Source: Pleodorina starrii (lineage: Eukaryota; Chlorophyta; Chlorophyceae; Chlamydomonadales; Volvocaceae). Taken from it: DNA of 64,000 nt. Every line of letters starts with the position of its first letter. The first letter of the stretch is position 1. This document shows positions 1 to 10,500 of the stretch, one piece after another. The position numbers and the translations under genes are program-made. The stretch is taken from the NCBI GenBank assembly GCA_030267565.1, contig BRXU01000003.1:1472001-1536000 (forward strand). Direction: 5' to 3'. The notes beneath the pieces are model-generated. The model did not search any database. It was not told the origin of the DNA and saw only the letters and a program-made list of their open reading frames with translations.

Positions 1-644
1 CTTGGGATTAAAACCCATGCTGACGGTTACATCGACATGGCGCCGCGTTTCTTGTCCACCCCGAGAACTGAACCTGTTCGTTGCCATTTAAGCAGTCGAT
101 AATGCTGTATGCTGCGGGAGAAACCTTCCGCTCACCTTGCTAACTCCTCTCGCGGAACAAGGGCCGAACGCGGAGTTTAGGCCGCTGTCCCCCAGGCAAA
201 AAAACAGCACCACGCGCCACCGTGGTTGCGTCCAACGGCAACAGATTTCCGCACAACTTCCACACGCCGTGCTACACGACCGAGCATCTTTGTCTCTGGG
301 ACCAGGCTGGGACAGCAGGGGTCGGCGGATCATGGGGCGCGCTTCCACAGTGCGCCTACCGCGGCCATCCAAGCAGTCCAAGTTTGGCCAAGGGACCGTG
401 CAGCAGGGCCCTTCCTTCCTTCGGCACAGACAGCTCACGAAGTGCGCCTGTTTGCATTCGGCTTTTAGCTTCCTGCACGGCACCCCCGCGCCAGTCCCCC
501 GCCAGCCGCGTGCTCTGTCGTCCAGTCATGTCGTCGGTTGAGTAGAGGCAGCCATGTCGTCTGTCAAATAGCGGACGCCCTTAGGACGCCAACCAACACG
601 AAGCCCGTTGGCTATGCCACCTCCTCCACCTCCTCACTCTTCGC

Positions 645-700
645 CGTCCGTTCGCTAACGCCGTCCTCGTCTCCGCTGCGGTATCATTTTCTACTCCCGA
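645..700 (+). repeat. R1 interspersed repeat, near full length
   Basis: Contains both R1 cores, CGTTCGCTAACGCCGTC and TCCGCTGCGGTATC, followed by a T-rich then C-rich tail. The same block recurs near 13997, 61246, 12217, 22083 and, reversed, near 3429. Confidence 0.7.
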
Positions 701-706
701 CTCTTC

Positions 707-711
707 TTACA
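707..711 (-). terminator. Candidate TGTAA poly(A) signal of CPI1
   Basis: TTACA on the plus strand reads TGTAA on the minus strand, about 800 nt past the CPI1 stop. TGTAA is the usual poly(A) signal in Chlamydomonas-type algae. Five bases can occur by chance, so this is only a candidate. Confidence 0.25.
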
Positions 712-905
712 GCCACGCACGGTGGCACACCTAGCTAGCCGCGCGTCCTCCCTGCTCGCATTTCGCCCTCGCCCTCTCACGTCGCTCTGCGTCATAACAG
801 GTACGTGGCGCACACACCCACCCCAGCCACACTGCCCGCTCCCCTGGGCAGCCCAGAAGCCCAGTACGAAACGGGACAGGGCCACCAGCCCACCACACGC
901 TCTCC

Positions 906-950
906 CCTGCACACACACTCACACACACACACACACACGCACGCACGATG
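906..950. repeat. CA-rich microsatellite
   Basis: Alternating AC repeats with a few TC and GC interruptions. No coding potential is seen. Confidence 0.8.
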
Positions 951-1512
951 TGCACGCAATCGTCGGTGCCGACTTCCAACCCCGCACTTCCCGGACGAGG
1001 CCCCGCACCCACACCCGCACACCCCCACACCCTCAACCGCTCTGCCCTCGCACCCGCACCGCCCGGCGGCGGCGGCGGCTGGCAGCCCCGACGTCACCCC
1101 CGGCCGCGTTTCCATACTTTTGTGCGCCCGCACCGCACGTGGCGACATCACCCCGCACCGCCGCACCTGCCTTGGCCCCCCCCCCGATAAGCTCAATTTC
1201 TCCTCACTCGATTTCTCCCCTCAATTCCTCCCCACTCCATTCCTCCCCACGAGCTCCCACCTTATGGATCTACCCCACAGCCCCTGGACGTCCGGCAAGC
1301 ACAGTACGACAGCGGCTGGATCCCATCCCATCCACATCCCATGTTCCCATCCACACAACACAACACAACACAACACGTGGCAGCCCACGTGGCCATTCCC
1401 TCCCAGCGCCGTTGCCCGTCCGCCCGCTGCCGGCTCACACCCCCTCCTCCCAACACCCCACCCTACGCCCCACCCTACACCCCACCCAACATTGACCCCA
1501 CGTGCCCCCCCC

Positions 1513-4500
1513 TCACATCCAGGGCAGTCCTCGGTCCTTTGCCTCCACAATGCCCCCCAGGCTGATGCGCCACAGGTCCAGCAGTATGGTCACCAGCATG
1601 CCCGCAGCCAGGGCGTCCAGAGCCGCCTCGCTGGGGGTCCACTTGGAGCCCCTGGGGGAGGGGGGGGGGGAGAAGGGGAGGGAGGAGGAGGAGGGGAAGG
1701 GCGGGGAAGGGCGGGTCGGGGCGGGGAAGGGCGGAGAAGGGAGGGGGGTTTGAAGCGTGAATGTGCAATTGAAGAGTGAATTGGGGCGGGGGAGGGGGGC
1801 CCGGGGAGACGGAGGAGGGGGGGAGAAGGTCAAGAGGATACCGCAGCGGGGGGACAGCGACGGCGGAAGGGGGAGGGGAGGGGAGGAGTGGAAAGAGGTG
1901 GTGGCGGGGGGGAAGGGGCTGCCGGAAGGGTATGAACCGACGCGTGAACCGCAGGGGCAAGGGGGTCAGCGGTGGGGGCTGGCGGGGTCACGGGTAGTTA
2001 GGCGGTCAAGGAAGGAAGGAAGGAAGGAAGCAGTGCAAAGTGAGGCAAAAAAGGTCTCGAAAAGCGGGGCGAAGCGAGGCGAGGGCGAAGCTTAAGCGGT
2101 CCCCCCCCCGTTCACGGGCTCCGGCCTATACGTGGATAACCCCCTCCGGGTGGCTCACCTCTTCTGCGGGTATTCGTCCATGCGATAGAACATGGGAAAG
2201 GAGACGAAGAAGTAGATGGCGTAGAAGAGGGAGCCCACGGTGTACATCTTGTCACGGTCGACGAAGGAGTAGTAGGGGAACTGAGGGCCGGAGAGGCGGG
2301 GTGGAGGTGGGGGTGGTGGGGGTGGTGGGGGAGGGGAAGGGGGTGGTTGGGAAGGGGGTGAGGGAGTGATAAGCTCCTTTATATAAAAATGAGTCACTGC
2401 GGACGTTGTTGATCGTGCTGCTGCCGCCGCTGAACCTCCGAGGGAAGGGGGTGGTGTGGGTCGCTGAATGGTTCCGAATGGCCGCCGGAACGGGGGGTTA
2501 TCCACGTATAGGCGGGGGCGGGGACCAGGGTTGCGTCGGGCAGCCGAATGAGGTGGTAGCGCGCCGCGCTTGCAGGCAGGCAGCCGAGGCCGGCGAGGCG
2601 TTGTACAACCAACTTACCAACCGACCAACTGGCTTGGTGGTTGACTGGTTGGCATCCATGGTCCCAGGAGGAGTTGCGCCAAGGGTGCCGGCTGACTGGC
2701 TGACTGGCTATGTGCGTGCGTGTGCGTGCTTGTGCCATCCGGGTGGGAGCGGGCATGCGGGGATGAGGCGCGCTTACTCCGGATTCGGAACACGTCAGCG
2801 CCGCCGGTTTGCGAACCCCTCCTACCCCTCCTCACACCCCCCTTCCCCAGGGGCACAACCCCAACCCCCGTGGGCATGCCGCGGCGCTGCGCCCATACAT
2901 GGCATATGCCCGCACCCGCATCGTAACGTGCGGCTCGCCCCCCCCTTGACCTGACCCGACCCGACCCGACCCCGCCACCCCCCTCATCCCGTCCGTCCGT
3001 CTCATCCGCGTCTATTGCAGGCCCCCAACCCCACGCCCCCGCATCCCGGTCTCCCGATGCCCCCCCCTTTCCCTCCCCCACACCACCACACACAAACACA
3101 CACGTTGCGCAAACCTACGTGGGCGATGGTCAGCGTCTCCGCGTAAGCCGTAGCGTACGACAGCGCGAATACGACAAGCGCCATGGCGCCCCGGCGGACC
3201 AGCCAGGAGCTCTTCGCGAGGCCCGTTTGCACCTGCGCGGGGTGTCGTATACAAAGCCGTAAGCTAGCAAGCATGCATGCATGGGCGGGCGGCAACGCAT
3301 GGTCTCGCTTTCGGCGCGGGACATGGAGGCCAGCCGTCGGAGGCATAAGGGGGGGGGTATCAGTCGAACGCATTGGGGGGGAGGGTATCCACGTATAGGC
3401 CGGGGCCTCTCGAAGGAGGCTTAGGGGGTAAAAAGAAGATACCACAGCGAAGGGACGGGGACGGCGTTAGCGAGGAGGGGTGGGTTGGGGAGGAGCGACC
3501 TCGGCCTCGCTCTTGTAACGGCGGCGGCGGCGACGGCCGCGGCCCGGGGAAGGCAGCCGCGGCCTGGGAACAGGAGGTGGCTGCGTGCAAGTCATGTTGA
3601 GCCGGGCTGGCGTGGGTGCGGTGGGGCGGCGAGGGCGGCGATAAACGGCGTGCCACGTTCAACGCGTTCAACCCCCCACACGTCCCTTGGCTGCGGTATC
3701 CTCTTTTCAACACCCTCCCTAACCCCCACGTCCACCCACCCGACGCAGCAGGATGTTTGACAGGGCGTGATAGAAGCAGAAGTAGCCGTGTGTCATTAAG
3801 TAGAGCGTGATGGGCACCTGCGGCCGACCATGAGGCGGGAGTGGCCGGGAGTGACCAGGGGGGACCGGGGAAGGGAGGGGGAGGGGAAAAAAGATGATAC
3901 CGGGTGAGGGTGAGGGGGAGTGTAAGTAAAGGAGAAACCGCAGCGTGAGGTGGCGGTGGTGGTGGTGGTAGGGGAGGGGGTCCAGGAGGGCAGGCGGGGG
4001 GCTGCACCCTGGTGCCAAGACCGACCCGGGCATCGCAGCAACAGCGTCGCCGCCAGACCACAAGCCAGACGGACGAGCAACGCGCCACAGCACAAGGAAC
4101 AACAGCACAAGGAACAACAGTGGAGGTGGGGGCCGGCAGGGCAGCTGGGCAGCGCACGGCGGCGACAAACAGACGTACAGACGGACAAGAGACACAAAGA
4201 CAGACGGGCGGGCGGACGGACATATACGTCCAGGATGGCCGGTGCCCATCCACCCATTCATCCAGCCAACCCCCTACGGTTCGCTCGGACCAGCGCGCTC
4301 ATAACCCATCCGCGTCGCCCCCGTAAGCCCATGCGGCCCCACTGGGTCCATATCCTCTCTCCATCGCCGCAGAACAGTAACACACACACCAACCCCCAAC
4401 CCCTCATACGCCCTGCGGTCAAGCCGACATCTGCGTCCTTCTGTGTCCATCTCTGCCCTGCTGTGTCCATCTGTGTCCTACGCAGGCCGTAGCAGGCCGT

Positions 4501-6624
4501 GGCGCCCCACTCACGTCGTTCAGGCGCCATGAGACGAAGGTGTACGACGCACCGAGCACCTTGTAAAAGTAGTGCGTCCAAAAGTAGTTGCCGATGAAGC
4601 TGAAAACGGCGATCCAGATGTTGGCCTGGTCGTACAGTACGGCGGGTTTAGTAAGGACTAAGTAGGTTTGGAGCGGGGGTGAGCAGGTGCGGGATTCCGG
4701 GGGTTTCAGCGGGGGTTAGGTGGGTGGGTGGGTGGGGCCAGGGCAGTTCCCCCCCCCGCTGCCCTTCTCGCTCGGTCCCAACAACTGGGCTGCCGTACCG
4801 TGTCGTACTGAGCGGGCCCAAGCGCGGCGGCGGCGCATCCTGCTCCCCACTCTCGCAACACGGGCCACGTTTCCCCGCTGCCATAGACGGAAGCTAAGTG
4901 ACTGGCCTCGAAGACCCAAACCCCTCTTGGCACCTCCTTGCGCCTTACCCGCCCCCAACCTCCTCGCGCTGCCGGCCCCAACCCTCTCCCACACACCCGT
5001 CTCCTCTCCTCCTTTCCATCTTCCTCCCTCAAGCCAGCCAGCCACCCTGTCTGTCTTGCCCCCCCTTGGCCTCTCCCTCTCTGCCCCAACTCCGAAGGCC
5101 TCTGCCCCAACTCCGAAGGCGAACGACTGACCTTGACCCAGAATCGCTGCCACATGGCCTTGCCCTGATCGGCCTGCGAGCACCCGAACCGGGAAGGGGG
5201 GGTTGGGTTTAAGAGCGCGACGCGTGTCGTTGGTACTGATGGTTGATTGCAGTAACCCGCCAGCCCTCCCCCCGCGAGAGAGCTAGCGGGGAGGGGAGGG
5301 GAGGGGAGGGGGGCTGGGAGACCGCGGACAGGGCGCCGTCAGGCAGCGCACAGGGGCGGCCAACAATCGGTGCAACGCTTCTGGTGTCCCGGGCACCGCA
5401 CAACGAGCAGCGGAGGCCCCCTCCGAGCGGGCTGACGGGTACAGCACAAGCCCATCGCGTCTGCGTGCCATCAGCCGGGGGCCATCTCGACGACGATTCG
5501 GGGCCAGCAGGGCGGCGGCGGCTGGGCCAGCGGCGGCGGTGGCGCGGACGGGACGGGGCGCGCGAGGGCGGGCGCCCAGCACGCTACGCTAGCCGCCCAG
5601 CCCCGCCCGCGTCCCGCCCTGGCCGGGTCTCCACGTCCCCACGTGGATCTCAGGGCAGCCCCCCGCGCCACCCCCCCCTCCCGATATATAATGGAGCATA
5701 TCACTCCCTGACCCCCCCCCTCGGGAATCACCAGCGCAGTGCAGCGCAGCGCAACTCCACCGCGGCCGGATTCCAGGAGGCTACGGGCCGGGGCCGCGGC
5801 GGGGCGGCGGAGTGCGGGGCCCCAACGGGCGCTGTCAGCGGTGCGACAGCGCCGGCATCGACTCTTGCACACGGGCGGTCGCCGCGTGCGAGCGAGACCC
5901 ACGGCCCGCATGGTCGCAAAGAGGGCGGCCCTCCTGCCGCAACCGCCGCCGCCGCCGCAATGCGCCACGGGCAGAGGGCCCGTTGCTGGGGAGACGGTGG
6001 TGCAGCGACTATGCAGGCGGGTCTGTAAGCCTGCTGCTGCTGCTGCTGTTGACCGCAGCGGACTGCAGGCCTTGCTGCCGGCATTACGCTGCTAGCCCTT
6101 GCTGCCGCCGAAGATCGGCACACGTTAGCGCCCGCACGTGGCGAGAAGGCTGCTCGCGCACTGGTCAATCGCAGCTGCCGCGGAGCCAGGTTCCAGGGCT
6201 TTTGGCGGGCCCCCGCGGCGGCGAACAGGGCATCGCCAGGGCGCAGTGAATGAATCACCTTGCACGTGATGAAGAGCGGCAGCAAGACAGTGGGGGCCGC
6301 ACAGGAAAGTCCGATGAGCATGTAGCCATAGTTGCCGCAGTACTGTGAGCGCAACGGGGGGAGGCGGGGGGAGGGAATTGGCCCAGGGGTCGCTTAGGAC
6401 GGGGGCAAGGGGCAGGGGGCAGGAGGCAGGGCGCGGGCGCGGGCTGGGTTGGCCAGGGCCATGCTGTAAGCTAGCCCCACCTCGTAAAGCTGGAAGGGAA
6501 CCAGCAGCACCAATGCCCAGATGATCCAGAATGGGCTGTAGGCAAGGAAAAGGACCTCGGTCCATCGCTTGCTAGGGTCTTTGGCCAGCCAGTGAGGCCC
6601 CGCGACCGCCGTGCTTGCCGCCAT
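1513..6624 (-). CDS. CPI1: Cycloeucalenol cycloisomerase, 8 exons, complete
   Basis: Opens the 9beta,19-cyclopropane ring of cycloeucalenol to give obtusifoliol, a step of the plant-type sterol pathway in the ER membrane. Exons in order of transcription are 6624-6481, 6342-6259, 5173-5132, 4625-4515, 3817-3740, 3232-3119, 2280-2159 and 1651-1513. All junctions are GT-AG and keep one frame, giving 277 aa; the Arabidopsis protein is about 280 aa. Family landmarks follow colinearly: WLAKDPSKRW near the start, NYFWTHYFYKVLGASYTF (exon 4), THGYFCFYHALSNILLRR (exon 5), FPYYSFVDRDKMY and FYAIYFFVSFPMFYRMDE (exon 7), and the C-terminal LDLWR and GLPWM. Several long hydrophobic segments fit a multi-pass membrane enzyme. 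It is divergent from the kinase gene across about 960 bp. Introns carry R1, R2 and R3 repeat modules. Identity is near certain; the start codon is the first ATG that fits the family N-terminus. Confidence 0.96.
1836..1870 (-). repeat. R1 repeat, partial, in CPI1 intron
   Basis: Reverse complement of the GCTGCGGTATC core with its C-rich flank. It lies in the last CPI1 intron, in the same sense as CPI1. Confidence 0.5.
2108..2143 (+). repeat. R2 interspersed repeat
   Basis: Contains CTCCGGCCTATACGTGGAT, shared with copies near 8814, 2489, 3381 and 22631. It starts 16 bp from the exon 7 donor of CPI1. Confidence 0.7.
2361..2400 (-). repeat. R3 interspersed repeat
   Basis: On the minus strand it reads GCAGTGACTCAT, then a TATATA spacer, then GGAGCTTATCACTCCCT. 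The same module order is seen near 8750 and 12155. It lies in a CPI1 intron, in the same sense as CPI1. Confidence 0.7.
2489..2517 (-). repeat. R2 repeat, reverse copy
   Basis: Carries TATCCACGTATAGG, the reverse of the R2 core. Same CPI1 intron as the copy at 2108, opposite orientation. Confidence 0.6.
3381..3406 (-). repeat. R2 repeat, reverse copy
   Basis: Contains TATCCACGTATAGGCCGG inside a CPI1 intron, just before a reversed R1 copy. Confidence 0.6.
3429..3476 (-). repeat. R1 repeat, near full length
   Basis: Reverse copy with a GATACCACAGCGAAGG core and GACGGCGTTAGCGAG further on. It is in sense with CPI1 and lies about 30 bp from an R2 copy. Confidence 0.6.
5683..5711 (+). repeat. 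R3 repeat, 3' half
   Basis: Contains ATATATAATGGAGCATATC followed by ACTCCCTGA. It lies in CPI1 intron 2, antisense to CPI1; the GCAGTGACTCAT half is not seen. Confidence 0.65.
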
Positions 6625-7585
6625 TTTTTGTCGTATATGCACAGTGCTTGTACCTTTGGTCCGTAAGATGCAAAGGCAAGACCCGTGTGAAAGTGTGTGA
6701 CAAAGTGATCTCGCGAGACCTTGGCCGTTGTCCAACGCTAGTGCCGCTAACGATACGTGATCACCTCGTGAGGCTCCGTAACCCTGGTTGCGGCTGCCGG
6801 CTGCGCTGAATTGCGATTTGCGAGGAATTTGGATTTCTGTGCATGGGCATGTACGACGCGAAGCGCCCGTAACGGAGTCGGCGGAGGACCTGCTGAAAGA
6901 AGCTCCGAGCAGGAGTTCCTGTGTTAGTCACATATTGTGAGTAGCGTGCAAGGCTTGACTCCATATACTGCAAGGAATTCATATCGACAGCAGGCGTCTC
7001 GCGCCTCGGCTGGACGGTTCAAGGTCAAGCGATTGAACCTTCGTCGTTGGCAAATAAGTGAACATACTTCAATTTCTACTCTGAACAGCGTCTGGGGTAA
7101 CTCTATCTCGCCACTATCCAGATAATAGGCCTCCTCAGCTAACGTTCCTTCAGGCGTGGAACGCCAGTCCGGCTGCAGATAGGTTTTTACAATAAATTTG
7201 GACTTTGTCCAACGCTGCAGTGCCCCTGTTTGGACTCGGGGGCCGGGGCTAAGAGCAGGGTCAACAAAGCGTGATGATGGTGAGCCCCTTTTTGGGTCTT
7301 GGCCCAATACCCCGCTGTCGCAAATCGCATCCGCAATTGCCTTTGCGATAGCTTTTCTTACTACGCCTGCACCTAATTTGAAGAGGTCTCTTCTGTCTCG
7401 GTCCATGTCTGCCGGTGCAGCGCCTTTTATGGACGTTCTAGGACCTTCAATCCCGGCGGAGCTCGCGTGACTCGCGGCGTAGCTTTGCAGTTTCGGATTC
7501 TGTTGCAGCGGCAGTACCGGCTTGCGCACCGGCCCGTCCGGCACGACACAAGGAGCTCGCCGCCCGCTGCTCGGCGAAGGACACC
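6625..7585. promoter_or_regulatory. Bidirectional intergenic region, CPI1 / SnRK2-like
   Basis: The ATG codons of CPI1 (minus) and the kinase (plus) face away from each other across 961 bp, so the two promoters must share this region unless first non-coding exons lie further off. It is clearly less GC-rich than the genes. No TATA box was identified with confidence. An open frame on the minus strand (see 6924-7406) fills much of it. Confidence 0.5.
6924..7406 (-). CDS. Possible 160-aa ORF with non-host codon use
   Basis: Not recognised. An open frame from ATG 7406 to the stop at 6924 encodes a mixed, globular-looking protein starting MDRDRRDLFKLGAGVV, with Lys/Arg-rich and Leu/Ile-rich parts and several Cys near the C-terminus. 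The frame stays open upstream to an ATG at 7688, but that part is antisense to kinase exon 1, so 7406 is preferred. Codons such as AAA, ATA, TTA and GTA are common, unlike the GC-ending codons of neighbouring genes. That could mean a young or transferred gene, a decayed mobile-element gene, or a chance ORF in a lower-GC promoter. No intron is needed. Confidence 0.3.
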   Translation of the reverse strand: MDRDRRDLFKLGAGVVRKAIAKAIADAICDSGVLGQDPKRGSPSSRFVDPALSPGPRVQTGALQRWTKSKFIVKTYLQPDWRSTPEGTLAEEAYYLDSGEIELPQTLFRVEIEVCSLICQRRRFNRLTLNRPAEARDACCRYEFLAVYGVKPCTLLTICD

Positions 7586-10500
7586 ATGGGCGCTTGCTGC
7601 TCCCAACCAAGTGCGAAATATGAAGCACCTGCCGGAAGCTCAAAGGCAGCCGGCGGCAAGCCCGCTCCCCCGAAGCCGGCGAAGCCAAGTGTCCCTGACT
7701 TTGGTCTGTCGGCCACGCATGAGGTCATTAAGCTCCTAGGCCGTGGCGGCGAAGGCGAGACATGGCTATGCCGGGACAAGGATGCGGGCACAGAGGTCGC
7801 CATTAAACTTATTAAGCGGCCCATCCCGAAGCCCGCCATCCAAGTCATCAAGCGGGAAATCAAAATCCAGGCTGACTTGGGTCAGGGACACTTGAACATT
7901 GTCAGCGCGGACGAGGTCATCCTCAGCAAGTCCTATCTCGGGCTCATCATGGAGTACGTGCCAGGTGGGCCGCCGGCGACCTTCCTCCATAAGCTTGAGC
8001 AGGGAGAACTATGGGGGATTCATTACTGGCTGTGTGCTTCGTGTGGGAGCTCCTGTTGGGGTTGCCGTACGCATGCGGCATGTACACCGGCGCGCTCCCT
8101 CGCATTCGCATCGTCGCTTAAATATGCGGCCCCACTGCCTGGCCCGCCGGCCGACACTATATCTCCCAAGACCGAAATGATGCGCGGCTTACCCGCCTGT
8201 TGCGTCATGTGTGGGTGCGGCATGTGGCAGGCGGGAACATGGTGGGTTACGTGACGAAAAAGCGCGAGACCAAAGCGGAGCGCGCCGGGCTGTGCATCGA
8301 CGAAGACGAGGCCCGGTACTTTTTCAGGTGGGCCTAGGTCGCTGGGTTTGCAGGGCGGCCTAGGTCGCTGGGTGAGCCCGCGGCGTCGGCAGCAATCCCG
8401 GAGGCCGCCCTGTTTGGGCAAAGCCGGGACAAGCGAGCAAGGCGGCGAAGCACGGTGCTGCACAGCGAGGTGCTGCTTGACGCGGCCTGGGCAGAGGCCA
8501 TGGGTGGCGGTTCGGGCCGGCGCCAGGCTCCGAGCCCTACTGCTGCGTACCACCAACGCGCTCCTTCTGGCGCGACAGCCCACGCTGCGCCCTCCCATCG
8601 ACGGTGCTCTCTCTTAAGCCGCGCGAATAGCCAGCTGGTGCACCGTCGTAGGTCCGTGCGTGCCGCCCCACCGACCCACCCATCCCTGACCGGGGCATCC
8701 CCACTCTACCCCTTCCCTCCCCCCCCCACCGCCGCCGCCAACAACGTCCGCAGTGCCTCATTTGTCATATATAGGAGCATATCACTCCCTCCGCCCCCCC
8801 GCCGCGTACTTTACCGTTCACGGGCTCCGGCCTATACGTGGATACCACCCCCCCCGCCGCCTCACGCGCAACCCCCCTCGTGTTGAACCCGCAGGCAGCT
8901 GATCAGCGCCGTGGAGTACTGCCACCGCAACAATGTGGCGCACCGGGACCTGAAGCTGGACAACACGCTGCTGGACAACCACAGCCCGCCCTGGCTCAAG
9001 CTGTGCGATTTCGGGTTTGCAAAGCACTGGCAGGTGGGTGTTCCTGCCGGCGCGTGGGGGGATGTGGCCTCTGCCGGCCCCGCTGCGTGGCTGAAGCTGC
9101 GCGACTGGCGTCGTGCCCCCTGTATGCGCTTACAGGGGGGAATGCGTGTTGTGATGTTAGTGGGGAGAGGTTTTCGGGATGTGGGTCGGAGCGGCTCGCG
9201 AGGAGCAGGTGGTGCCGGCAGCGGCCAGGCGGTCGTTGACGGCGAGTGTGTGTGGGGGGGGGCGGGTGGGTGGGTGGGTAAGAGTACGACAATCCAAACA
9301 CGTATGCTGACAGACGTGGCGAAACAAATGTAGTGGACCGACATGTGGGGTGGTGGGGGGGGTCTGCACGTGTGTAAGGAGGAAGAAGGGTAGCACCGCC
9401 ACCACCACCGCTCCTCGGTCCTCGCCCTCAAATGTTCGCCACCCCATCCACCACCGCCCGTTCACTTGCCACCTCGTTGCCCTCCCGTTCCCGCTCCCCA
9501 ACTCCTTTGCCCCTATTCGTAAATCGCAATTCCTGCCCGGACAACTCCCACTTCCCGGACAACTCCCACTTCCCGGACAACTCCCACATCCCGGCCAACC
9601 CCCACTTCCCGGCCCCCGCTGCGGTATCTCCCACATCCCGCGCCCCCCCCCCCCCCAGGCCAACTCCAACATGGACACGATGCGCATCGGCACGCCGGAG
9701 TACATGGGACCGGAGCTCATCAGCAGCAGGTCCGTAGGGGTCGTTGTGACCAGCCGTGATGGGTGCTACGGTTGGACCGGGTCGCCTGGGGCGGAGCTGG
9801 GAGGCGCACGCGCGTGTGTGGGCCGAGCGGGAGGAGCCGTGGTCGGCGGCTTGCGGTGGAAGGCCGTGTGGCGTGAAGTGTGTGTCTTGGTCTGGGGCCG
9901 TGGGAGAGCGTGGGAGGGCGTGTCGCAATGGAGGGGACGGTTGCGATGAAGGGGGTGGGGGACGTCGGCGATGGAGGGTGGGGCCTGGCAGCAGCGCCGG
10001 GGGCGGGCGGTGTCCTGCCGTGTATGCAGTGCTTGGGAGCCGTGGGACGCGGGGAGGCTCGGAATGGGTTGGGATTGTCGAAAGGCATAGCGTGCGGAGG
10101 AGGCGGGAAATTGGGTTTGGGTGACGGGGAGGCTTGAGGGCGAGTGAGGAAAGATGCATGGGAGGGAGGGAGGGACGGTGGTTGTTGCGCGAGAGTACGC
10201 GAGGGTGCGCAAAAGGTACGTGTCAGAGCGGGGAGGCGTGAGTTCGCTCGCGCGGATGACGCGAAGCGCGCCGGGGAGGTCCGTTCGGACTGCCCACATA
10301 AAGCCGCCGGCCAAGTATTTTGACACGGCGTTTAATCGGGCCACCGTTTGGCGGGTTGGCCTTATCCTGGGCAAGAGAGGAAGCAAGCGGTCTTGGCAGG
10401 CAAGAAAGGAAAAAGGGTGTGGGGGCCTTCCTGCCGGGTTTGGGGCGGGGAGACTGGAGGTGGCCAGCTCTCTTTCGGCACCCACACGGTCCCATAAAGA

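Larger units (their letters stand above)
1..1512. other. Left flank, no gene recognised
   Basis: Several overlapping open frames occur on both strands, but none has a recognisable family or clear exon structure. The stretch includes the 3' flank of the minus-strand CPI1 gene, one copy of the R1 repeat (645-700) and a CA-rich microsatellite around 906-950. Part of it could be an intron or UTR of a gene lying to the left of the window. Confidence 0.5.

Noticed and set aside
906..950. Possible CRISPR-like or regular array in repeat-rich stretches
   Set aside because: These are simple microsatellites without spacer-repeat structure, and the genome is eukaryotic.
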